From: Carya illinoinensis
Lineage: Eukaryota > Streptophyta > Magnoliopsida > Fagales > Juglandaceae
DNA: 64,000 nt
Assembly: GCF_018687715.1 (NCBI RefSeq)
Contig: NC_056755.1
Span: forward strand, 19,660,001-19,724,000
Reading direction: 5' to 3'
The notes beneath the pieces are model-generated. The model worked only from the letters and a program-made list of their open reading frames with translations, ran no database searches and was not told the origin of the DNA. Made by a program: the position numbers and the translations under genes. This document shows positions 34,373 through 44,510 of the stretch, piece by piece (within the stretch, counting starts at the first letter, position 1; each line of letters begins with the position of its first letter).

Positions 34373-35169
34373 ACAAAATACGTATGTGATCTGTTGCAAA
34401 GAACCAAAATGGACTTGGCCAAACTTGTCAAATCTCCCATGGCAGCTTCTACTCATCTCTCCCTTAATGATGACCCTGCCTTTTCTGATCCAACCCTCTA
34501 TAGAAGCACCGTTGAAAGCCTCCAATATTTGTCCCTTACACGACCTGATGTTGCCTTTGCTATAAGCAAAGTTTGCCAGTTTATGCATGACCCAAAACTT
34601 CCTCACTGGCAAGCTGTAAAAAGAATATTCAGGTATCTCAAACACACAACAAACTATGGCTTGCACATTCGGCCCTCTCCCTCTTACAATCTCCATGCTT
34701 TTTTTGATGAGGATTGGGCAGTATGCCCAGATGACCGTCGCTCCATTGGGAGCTATTGTGTGTTCCTTGGATCAAATATTGTCTCTTGGGATTCCAAGAA
34801 GCAGTAAACAGTTGCTAGATCAAGTACTGAAGCTGAATACAAGGCTCTTGCCAACACCACTGCTGAATTACTATGGTTGCAGTCACTACTTAAAGAACTT
34901 GGCCTGTTTCTCTCACACCCACCCACTCTATGGTGTGACAATTTGGGAGCCACATATCTCTCAGCCAATCCAATCCTCCATTCAAGAACCAAGGACATGG
35001 AAATTGATTTCTATTTACGTGTCCGAGTTGCCTCAAAGACATTACATGTTGCCTTCATCTCATCTCGGGATCAACTAGCCGATATATTCACCAAACCTAT
35101 GCTCTCTTCTAGGTTTCTCACACTAAGAATGAGTCTCACCATGGTTCCACTGCTAGACTCGTGGGAGGG
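34373..35169 (+). pseudogene. Copia RT thumb and RNase H
   Basis: Continues in frame after the stop: YLSLTRPDVAFAISKVCQFM, then RNase H with [39 protein letters not shown] (a TAA at 34805-34807), [20 protein letters not shown] and [19 protein letters not shown]. The usual xDADWAG reads DEDWAV. It runs to the polypurine tract. Confidence 0.85.
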
Positions 35170-35496
35170 TGATAACATTACAAAGGATTCCAACTCAACC
35201 ATGACTTAGCACACTAAGTTGCAGAGCTCCACCTCAGATGCACACAAGGACGTCAAGTCATCATATTTGCAAGAACTCTCTAGAAATTCTTCTCTTTAAT
35301 CCTATGAAATATTCTTGTGTAATTCTGTTTGTACTAAAGGCATCTTTCTGTTGTGAGCACTACCATACAGCTAGCTGTAGGTTGCCAGCACACTATGTGT
35401 TTGTTACAATGCTATCGTGATCCTCTCTATAAATAGAGCACTGTGTAAATACTCAAGACAATGAGAAATGAACACATAAATTCCTATATTCTAACA
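35170..35496 (+). repeat. Copia LTR, right, 327 bp
   Basis: Starts TGATAACATTAC and ends ATTCTAACA. Carries the same TATA box (CTCTATAAATAGAG) as the left LTR. The right flank is CTCTT. Confidence 0.92.
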
Positions 35497-36163
35497 CTCT
35501 TTAATCTCATGTATAAGAGAATACATGCATTCTTACCATGTTGGCTTTCTTGATTTTTTTTAGCCTTTTTGATGAGGCACAAAAAAAAAAGTTAGTTTTG
35601 TTGTCCTTTCTTGTTGCTTTCGACTTAGCCATTCTTTATATTACAATTGGGTTAAGCCCTACAGCCATTCTTTCTATGATGAATGAGTGCCATTGTTCAT
35701 GAAAGGTTGGAAGAGTCAGTATTTGATCCACACATCTTTAATAATTAAGTTGGGTTGTGAAGCCGAGCGTGGCTATGATTAAACATTTCGTAGTCTAGAA
35801 ATAGAGGAATTAATATGTTGAAACATGTAGTAGCACTAGTAATATCGCATGCTCAAGAAACTTTTGTAAAAATAAATAGCCAATATGCTTTTGTGGTATT
35901 AAAGCATGTCGAGGAACCGCGCATACAGAGAATAATTAGGGGTGCCAATTTTTCAGTTGCCAAAACTTTAAGCTATGTTATTTAACTCTTTTTTATCAAG
36001 AAGTTATTAATAACATTTGTTTGCTAATATGTGTTGGTTGATTTGGTAGGCTGGACATTCTTGCGGGTTTTTTTGTTGGTAAGACCAAGAAATACCACCA
36101 TATGGTGAGAAGAGAATCAACCATTTAAAAACTGAAACTCAAAAGATACAACTAGTAATGGAT
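35497..36163. other. Intergenic stretch, nothing recognisable
   Basis: AT-rich sequence between the copia right LTR and the hAT target duplication. It contains TTAGGGGTGCCAATTTTTCA near 35938, which resembles one end of a TAGGGG-type element, but no partner end was found. Confidence 0.45.
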
Positions 36164-36189
36164 ATCCAAACTAGGGATGAGTACCAACT

Positions 36190-36290
36190 TTTCGGAGTCG
36201 GATTTGGCCTCCTCCGACTCTGACTTCGACTCCGACTCCGATTGTACCCCACTCCGCTTCGACTTATTGGAGCGGAGTCGGAATTGGGTT
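36190..36290. repeat. Left subterminal repeats of the hAT element
   Basis: Several copies of (C/T)TCCGACTC and GGAGTCGGA within 100 bases of the terminus; their counterparts lie at 41990-42165. Confidence 0.8.
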
Positions 36291-37199
36291 TTTTTGTTGG
36301 GCTTTTTTTTTTAGACTTTTTTCCTTGAACCAATTAACATTTCAATTTTACAATTTGCAACTCTAATCGGATTTGGACTTCTATATCAATTTTTAAAAAA
36401 AATATAATTTGAGATTTCTAATTTATCTAACCAAAATTATCACATTAGAAAATAAAACTAAATTCAAAATCCATCACTGTAAAAAATAAAACTAAATTGA
36501 AATGTGCAACCAAAATTAAAAACTAAATTAAAACTAAATACACATATTAAAATTATATAACCAAAATTACAACCTAAAATTAAAAATACATGACCAAAAT
36601 TAAAACCTAAAATTAAAAATACATAACCGAAGGTCCTAAATTACAACCTAAAGTTAAAAATACATAACCAAAATTACAACCTAAAATCATTCATTCAAAA
36701 TTACAAGTTAAAAAACACAACCAAATCTAGCATCCCCATGCTATTGTCATTTCAACAACAACAACAAAAAACAAAATAACATAGAGCCAAAAACACCAAT
36801 CATCTAACCCATCCAGATTCCATCATCTATCCTCCTAAATTATCCAACCAACTCATGTCTCATCATCCATCAACAAGTTCTAATTCCAACATCAATAAGT
36901 TACAATTTACAACTTGCAATAATAGAACCAATACAAATTACAAAAAATACCATTTTTCAACTTGTGCCTAAAAAAAAGAACAAAATTAGTAAGGGAATAA
37001 GATACCATATAAATTTATAAAAATAAAGAAAACAAAATTGAAATAAGATACCATAAACAGTTAAACAAGATTGTTAATCCTCTTCACGAAGTATGCTGGC
37101 CATAAAATTGGCTAATTTTGCATTAAAATGTTAAAGTATAGGAAATTAATATTACAAAATGTTAAAATCAACTTATATAATAACTTAAAAAAATCTCTA

Positions 37200-39367
37200 A
37201 ATACATTACCTGAGTCTAGCTTATAGCTCTCTGCATCATCAATGGCTTCCGAATAATTTTGACTCAAGCATATAGGAGTAGATTTCAACCAGTTTTGCGA
37301 GCACACAAGAGCTTCTACAGTTCTAGGAGTCAAAGAACTCCTAAACGGATATAGGACACGGCCTCCTGTGCTAAATGCTGACTCAAATGCAATGATGGTG
37401 ATAGGAATGACCAAGATATCTCTTGCCATTAGAGCAAGAACCGGATACTTAGTGGAGTTGACCTTCTACCAAATTAAAATTTCGAAACTTCCCGTAGAAA
37501 TCTCAATGCTCGCCAACAAATATCGTTCTAACTCCAACTTACAATCCATCAAGGATGTTGTATGCTCTTTATGGAACTCTATCAAAAAATCCAAGGGATC
37601 ATAATTTGTAACAGTACTACTACTTCTCATTGATGCACTAGCTTCACTGCTCTGAGTTTTGTTAACACCAATTACGCACCCACCACCAGACTCTACATAT
37701 GCTTCATACAAATATTCCATATCTCTCTTGAGGAGTGCAACAAATTCCTCACCTTTCTTCTTACCCAATATTTTCTTGAACCAATATGCTTAAGTAACCA
37801 ATTTAAACCGCAGATCAAGAATAGCAGCACTAAACAACAATCGATTTATTTTTTCAAGATCACCCCAATATTTATTATACTTTGTCTTCATTCTGAAAGT
37901 CATTGAACTCAAACGTCGATTACTATTATCACAAAAATTATTCAAGTGTTTATGAATGGCAATAAGCTCTTGAACATAAATATTTGATGTGACATATAGT
38001 GTACCAGAAATGCGCAATGTAACACCATAAAATATTTGAAGAAACTTTGAAAAGTTTCTTATGGTCTCCCAATCATCCGGCCCAGGAGCTTCTAGACCCT
38101 TTTTCCCATGTCCATCCTCAGACAAATAAACTCGTGAGTAGGGATTTTCATAAAGCAAAAGTTGTAAGGCTTTTTAATACTTCTCAGCCACGTCCAATAT
38201 AAGAAAAGTCGAATTCCATCTAGTAGACAAGTCAAGAGTCAAAAAACTAGAGCATTGAACTTTTGATCTATCAACACAAGACTTGAAAGTGGCAAATCTT
38301 TAGGGAGAAGACTTCACATACTTAATCAAATTTCAGACCCTTACAATTAAGTCATCAACATCTTTCAAACTTTCACTCACAATAAGGTTTAAGATGTGTG
38401 CCATACACCTCATGTGAATAAACTCATGACTTGCAACACAATCTGCAGTTCCTATTTCCCTTGTTTTCAACCAATCAATAGCGGAGTCGTTAGAGGTAGC
38501 ATTATCCACTGTAATTGTGAGGATTTTGTCAATGCCCCAATTAAGCATACACTCCTCCAACTCCCTCCCAATCGTTGCCCCCTTATGGTCACTAATTTGA
38601 ACAAATGAAATGATCCGCTTATGCAACTTCCAATTATTATCAATGAAGTAAGCGGTCACACACATGTAATTAATATTTTGGATAGAAGTCCAAGTGTCGA
38701 TGGTCAAACATACTCTTTGTTTGGTGGTCAAAAACATTTTCTTCAAACTATCATTCTCTCTCAAGAATACCCTCTTACAGTCACGCATTATGGTAAATCG
38801 AGAAGGAATAGGAAACCTTGGATCAAGGGCTTTAACAAATTTCCGAAACCCTTCTCCCTCAACACATCTAAATGGTAGCTCATCCACTATCATCATCCTA
38901 GCAAGGGCAGCTCGGATTTTTTTCTCATTATATTTGGCCATTCCTAAGGTCTTCTCTCCTTCACTTCTTACTTCCGGGACAAAAAATATTTGACTCTTGT
39001 CCAACTTACTCTTACGGTTTTTGGGGCAAAGTTGGATGTGTATTTTCATAGCTGAAATACCTTGCCTTTTGGGATGACATTTCCATTGCCTATGACAATG
39101 ATTATAAGTAGCTACAGGCTCTCCGGGATCACAATCGAGCACTCTTGTGAAGTGAGACCATACATCAAACCTATTCTTAGGATTTCTGCTACCAGGTGGA
39201 GGGCGAGGGGTAGAATGGAAGGCATTAGGAGTGCCTACCAAAGAGCCTATTGGTCCGCCAGACTCATCAACTATTGGACTGAGAATATCAATCGGTTGTT
39301 CTGGGGCTGGGATGCCAGGACAAGATGCACCTATGGATGTAGGAGTGTTTGTGCCTTCCATATCCAT
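37200..39367 (-). pseudogene. hAT transposase (BED finger, RNase H-like core, hATC dimerisation domain)
   Basis: Reading from the ATG at 39367: a Pro-rich start; a BED-type zinc finger (YNHCHRQWKCHPKRQG then KIHIQLC) in which the first Cys of the usual C-x2-C is Tyr; then the RNase H-like core with the first Asp in CLTIDTWTSIQNINYMCVTA and the second in ILTITVDNATSNDSAIDWL; a conserved HIRCxAHILNLIV-type block (HMRCMAHILNLIVSESLKDV); and the C-terminal hATC dimerisation domain (IPITIIAFESAFSTGGRVL, PRTVEALVCSQNWLKS, 37429-37270). The frame is broken by stops after 38333 (IVRV*NLIKY), near 38300, near 38175 (EKY*KALQ) and at 37790 (LVT*AYWF). The protein resembles the RICESLEEPER / Ac-like group. 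The ends of the transposon could still respond to a transposase supplied elsewhere. Confidence 0.9.
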
Positions 39368-40071
39368 GATTTAATAACTAGAACTGTAGAACACAACAAA
39401 ATATCCATTTAGCATAGCCTCACTTCATTATAGATATTCCAAAGCATCCAATACATAACATTTTATTTTCACAAATAGTATACTAATTAACAAACATAAC
39501 TAGTTTCACAAAATATATGCCATATAAAATAAATTGCATTAAACACAAAAATAATATCTATATGAACTTAGGCTTATTCACAATTCAAACTTCATTAGCA
39601 TTATCATGAACAATGAAAAATCTGATACATCAACAAACAAACAAACAAATCAACAACCAAATCTGCCCATTCATAATATAAAAAAAAAAAACAAATCAAC
39701 AACCAAATCTAAGTAATTCATTCATTCACTACTTGCACATTCAAAAAAAAAAAAAGGTTTTGTACGGGTTTTGAAGCGGTGAGATCAAAACCACATAGTA
39801 TAATTTCTTTCACACTATTTTTTGTCATTCTCAATATGCTTGACCTTTGAAAACTTGATCAGTTATTAGAAAATGAAATCTCTTGTACACAGCTATGTGT
39901 CTAGTTTTCTATTCACACCACAAATGATAAGAGGTCATTTAAAGGTCTACAACTTTGCCGATAAAAAAAAATGAAGATTAAGAAGAAGAGAGCTATAGTA
40001 CATTAGCATTGATTAGCATGTTTGAGTTCCATAAAGACAAGGAAAGAAATTCATGTAATTAGGTTGTCCTA

Positions 40072-40207
40072 AGCATATATATATTGATGAAAATCCAACA
40101 TGTTTTCCTAGTACAAGACTAAAAAGGAGACTTTTTCATCCATTATTTCTTAATTATTATCAACTGCCCAAGCATATATATATTGATGAAAATCCGACAT
40201 GTTTTCT
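40072..40207. repeat. 37-bp direct repeat, two copies 99 bp apart
   Basis: AAGCATATATATATTGATGA followed by AAAATCCRACATGTTTTC at 40072-40108 and 40171-40207, differing at one base. It lies inside the hAT element upstream of the transposase ATG. Confidence 0.8.
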
Positions 40208-40631
40208 TAATTATTGTATAATATAATATATATATATATATATATATGGGTAGGCGACACTTTGGGTCTTATATAAGAGAAATTTTAGTCCAAATAAATA
40301 AGCATAACTCAAGTAAACAGGATATATATAAATAAGAAACACATACTTACAAGCTAAAGCAGAAAAATAACTAAAGCAAAACATTACAATCATTCCGGCT
40401 CCTTACAAGATTTTTGTTAAGGCTTTACTTCAACACAACATCTAAAATTACCGAAATGCACAGCGAGAAGTGGGGAAAATTTATTTCACAGGTTCTATCC
40501 ACCACAAACCAGCACACAACAATCCTAAAATCCACAACTATCCAGTGATTCTAGCACACAAACAAGCCTAATATCCACAACTATCAAGAAAATAAACAAA
40601 AATAATGCAAAAATAGTTAAGATATAAAAAG

Positions 40632-40650
<19 letters not shown>

Positions 40651-40685
<35 letters not shown>
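40651..40685. repeat. (GA)n microsatellite in hAT leader, preceded by (AT)n
   Basis: About 17 GA units on the plus strand, i.e. a CT-rich leader on the transposase strand, directly adjoining an (AT)n run at 40632-40650. Confidence 0.9.
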
Positions 40686-40687
<2 letters not shown>

Positions 40688-40924
40688 CACCTCGGTTTTG
40701 CAAAGAAGGGGCTTTCAAAGGGGCGACGGAGGTCGGAAGGGCGACAGCACGGCAATGGGTTACGGGACGTCGGCCTGTTACGCACGGTTCAGATGAGAGG
40801 TGAGGGTTCTAATTTCTGAAGAGTGAAGACTGAGATGAGAGGTGAGAGAGAGCGATTCGGTGAAAGGGGAGGCGAGGGAATCGGGGAGGAAGGCTGAAGG
40901 GGGGGAACCTAATACAAAGCACTG

Positions 40925-41041
40925 AAACGGCGCCGTTTAACCCCAAACGACGCCGTTTTAGTGACAGATATTTGAAAAAAAAAAGGGTTGTGTGAAACAG
41001 CGTCGTTTCACGCAACCCAGTTTCTAATAACGGCGCCGTTT
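40925..41041 (-). promoter_or_regulatory. Four 14-bp palindromic motifs upstream of the hAT transposase
   Basis: Plus-strand copies are AAACGGCGCCGTTT (40925, a perfect palindrome), AAACGACGCCGTTT (40945), AAACAGCGTCGTTT (40995) and TAACGGCGCCGTTT (41028). An A run separates the middle two and an ATATCTG stretch is nearby. Copy number, spacing, the internal A run and the following CT-rich leader match the module at 20570-20691 in another hAT-type element. A promoter or transposase-binding role is inferred. Confidence 0.65.
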
Positions 41042-42529
41042 ACCACTTTCTACTTCTAAATTCTACTTCTAAATAATAAAAATAAATTAATAAGTAAGTA
41101 AAAATATATTTAAGTTAGTAAAAATAAAATTAAGTAACAATTTAATGTGTATTATTTAATTAACTCACTAAAAAAATCACTAGTTAATTATTACTTTATT
41201 AATTATTACTAACTTAGAGAGTTAGTTATATATTTGAAATTTGAATTTTTTTTTTATTATTTTTATATCCAAGGGAATATATTTAATACTTATATAATTA
41301 TATTGTGATATTAATTTAATATATATATATATATAACTAATAGTATGCTATTATATATATATATATATTATATATTAGTAATATACTAATACTAATACTA
41401 TTAGTCTATTAATATATAGTAAATTAGTAATATTTATTAACTTATTTACTATAGTCTAATAACTAGATAGTCTAGATGTAATAACTAGTAACTAATAATA
41501 TTTAATAACATTAGTTACACTAGTACTAATAGATAATAACTTAAAGATATTAATTTAATATATATAACTAATAGTATACTATTATATATATTAGTAATTT
41601 ACTACATACTAATAGTCTAATACTATTAGTCTATTAGTATATAGTAAATTAGTAATATTTATTAACTTATTTACTATAAGTTTGTAACTAGTAACTAGTG
41701 CTAATTACTAGTATATTATTGAATTTAACTAATGATGTTACTATATAAGATATAGTTATATAAAATCTATATAATCAATTTTAATTTTTATACATTAGTA
41801 TTACATGCTATTATAAATTTATTATTTATATATTAGTGTTATATGTTATATTATACATTAGTATTACAATGTTACATGTTATTAAGTATTTTAGTATTTA
41901 TACATTAACATTACATGTTATTATATTTATATTTATATGATTAATATATAGAAAAACACATTTATGTTTTATGAAATATTTATATTAGCGGAGCAGAGTT
42001 AGATGCGGAGTCGGAGTCAGAGTCGGAATAGGGAGTCGGAGGCGGAGCATTGGAATCGGAGTCGGATTCGCCTGGCCTCCGACTCTAACTCTGACTTCCC
42101 ACCGGAAAAAAAATTCTGACTTATCGGAGGCGGAGCGAAGCCGGAGTGGAGTCGGGGTCAAAGTCGAATTTTCAGATTTTTGCTCAGCCCTAATCCAAAC
42201 AACTCGACATCGACTAAAAATAGAGACTGAGAGGCACAAGAGAATGTTTGAGAGGGTTAGTATACTTTTAGTAATTTCAATGTTGTAGGTATTTTGTTTA
42301 GGCATGCTTTTTCGGAAATTTTGAGAACAAGAAAATGTAATATATTTTAATTTAATTTTCAGGGGAGGATTGGTAAACTTGTAAGGAATGTTTATTGACG
42401 ACTTTCTGTAGTCTATCCCAGTTTGTTATTTTTTTTCTTGCCAATTTGTTGTACTTGTTCTTAGTGGAATCACCATGGGAATTTGAAACTCTTGGAATCA
42501 TGGCTGCTTGAATCTGGTCTTTGTGAGAG

Positions 42530-42700
42530 GAGTTATGCTACGTATAAGCAAAGTCGCATACTAATTTACGTAATAATTATGATTCCTTCATATTCAAAAT
42601 TTAAATTTACACTATTTTCAATAAAATTTATCTTTTGATCAATCACATTAAATTGGTGTACATATTAATACGCAGTTGTGCTTGTAACAAGATTTTTCCT
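42530..42700. mobile_element. 171-bp hAT-type MITE, copy 2
   Basis: Same length and orientation as the copy at 23042-23212; starts GAGTTATGCTACG and ends ACAAGATTTTTCCT. The flanks TGTGAGAG (42522-42529) and TATGAGAG (42701-42708) match at 7 of 8 positions. Confidence 0.85.
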
Positions 42701-43084
42701 TATGAGAGATTTTTACCCTCATCTAAAAGACCCTCAAGGTTTTGAGATTAAAGCATGTAGGATGAAGATTGTTCTTAAGGTTTAAATTTAATTTCACCAC
42801 AACTAAAAAAACGTACCCAAAAATGTGTTTATCAGATTAAAAATTACATTGGTCAACTAAAAATAAACAGTTGTGCAACATTCAGATAGTTAAAAGGCAA
42901 AAAACAAGCCATATATTCTGATTTGATACAGTGCATTAAGAGGAAGCTGCTTAAAGTTTCGGTTTCTGTGGGAGATCACTCACAACTCAGTTTGCTTCAC
43001 TCTTCAATCTTTTGATGTTATAATGTGCAACGCCAATGCACCAATAAGGGGGCATCCAAACAAACAGAGGAAATATATCATAAT

Positions 43085-43410
43085 GTAGCCCCTCCTCTCA
43101 TTTAATCAACTATGGAAATGTAGTTTCATAACAAAATATGGAGGAACCTAAAAAATGGAGCAAATATATAATTGGTCTCTCCCAAAAAACTGTAGCTTCA
43201 TCACAAAATATCTTTCAATTCCAAAAATGGAGCAAATATACCATTGGACCCTCCCCTCATTAATTAACCAAAAAAATAAAGCAAATATAATATATATATA
43301 TACCAACTATCTTCCAAAATTTATACCATTGGACCCTCCTTATTAATCAACCAAAAAAAAGGGAGGAGTAAATATAATATTTATATACCAGCTATCTTCC
43401 AAAATATACG
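43085..43410. repeat. Irregular tandem repeat around an ATGGAGCAAATATA phrase
   Basis: Three diverged units combine CTCCCCTCATTAATTAACC, AAAAATGGAGCAAATATA and CCATTGGACCCTCC, and a TACCARCTATCTTCCAAAAT phrase appears twice. Unit length varies around 85-110 bp. Confidence 0.6.
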
Positions 43411-44510
43411 GGGCCTTCCAATCACCATAAGTGGCATCATTTATGATTATTTTTTGGATCATTATCCTGATATGAGAGATGCAATCCTCTCTATTGCGCC
43501 TAAATGATCAAAAAGTCACTTTTATCATCTAAAGAAAATATGAAAAAACTAAATTCGCTATATTTCACGTCCAGACTACCTGCATTATAGGAGCACTCGA
43601 TCCAACATGAAAAGCCTCCGTAGTGTATACCTGATCAGTTGTGTCCTAAGAAGGGCATACAAAATTGTTAAAAGTGGCAACGCACTTAACAAAAAATAAT
43701 ACCAAAATAATGTATTTCTCATTATCTGTGAGGGACGAGCAGTTTTTCGAATACCAAAATAATCCTTAATGTATACTTAATGAGGTGTGTACTGTGAGTG
43801 ACATAAAGAAAGTTATTTAATTAAAAGGTGAAAAAATAGCAGTCCCAAAATTGTTACATATAATTAATCCTAGTATATCGCCTCATGAATCCAGGTTACT
43901 ACCAAAAAAATCTTAGAATTAAGCTACCAAATGAGATAGCCTTTTGCATAGGATTTCCATAGAATTAAAGATCATATTATAAATTAGTACTGATCTTTTG
44001 ATAGATCTGGACCCATAAATTAAACAACTAATTAATGGTATGCCATTAGAGCCTATCTCTCAAGCAACTTCAGTAATGATGTTATGTCAAGGCTAGATAT
44101 ATTTTAATGATAAGCCATTAGAAGAGGTGGAGGGGGGAGTAAAATGACAAGTTTGGTAGTTTTAGAGCGTTTGCATCCGTTTGAATTACCTGTGAGGGAG
44201 GAGCAGTCCCTCTAGTGCCAAAATAATCCATAGCAATTGAAGGAGTTGAAAAAATCTAGCACATGTGTTCAAACTCGACTTTGTTGATACTATAGAAAAA
44301 GTTCATTATGATTACCATGTTCTAAAACATAAAAAATGTAGCCATTGTGAATAGGAAAAAACAACCTGAGTTTGAGGAACCTCCTGTTGTGTGCTGCTCA
44401 TAGTGCATTCATCTGGAGTGTGACTATTTCGCTGTGCATTGGAATGAAAATAAAAATTTATCATTATAAGAAAAATAATATTTTTTGAACTGTAAATTTA
44501 GTACACAACA

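Larger units (their letters stand above)
30664..35496 (+). mobile_element. Ty1/copia LTR retrotransposon, complete structure, coding region decayed
   Basis: The layout is LTR (30664-30990), primer-binding site, gag, protease, integrase, reverse transcriptase, RNase H, polypurine tract (GTGGGAGGG, 35161-35169), LTR (35170-35496). The order integrase before reverse transcriptase defines Ty1/copia. The left LTR abuts a truncated copy of the same family, so no 5-bp target duplication is expected or seen at this junction. Frameshifts in gag and stops in pol make it non-autonomous now. Confidence 0.93.
36172..42192 (-). mobile_element. Complete hAT (Ac-like) DNA transposon, 6.0 kb, with decayed transposase
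   Basis: The ends are TAGGGATGAGTACC (36172) and TTTTTGCTCAGCCCTA (ending 42192), inverted with a few mismatches. They are flanked by the perfect 8-bp target duplication ATCCAAAC (36164-36171 and 42193-42200). Subterminal arrays of GGAGTCGGA / TCCGACTCC repeats lie at 36190-36290 and about 41990-42165. Such arrays are the typical transposase-binding regions of Ac-like elements. The transposase is on the minus strand (39367-37112). Upstream of it come a GA/CT tract (40651-40685), a palindrome module (40925-41041) and AT-rich sequence with a duplicated segment of about 140 bp (41306-41454 and 41545-41690). Confidence 0.95.
42201..44510. other. Intergenic stretch with a MITE and low-order repeats, no gene recognised
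   Basis: Apart from the MITE at 42530-42700 and the repeats at 43085-43410, the sequence is AT-rich without coding character. Confidence 0.5.
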
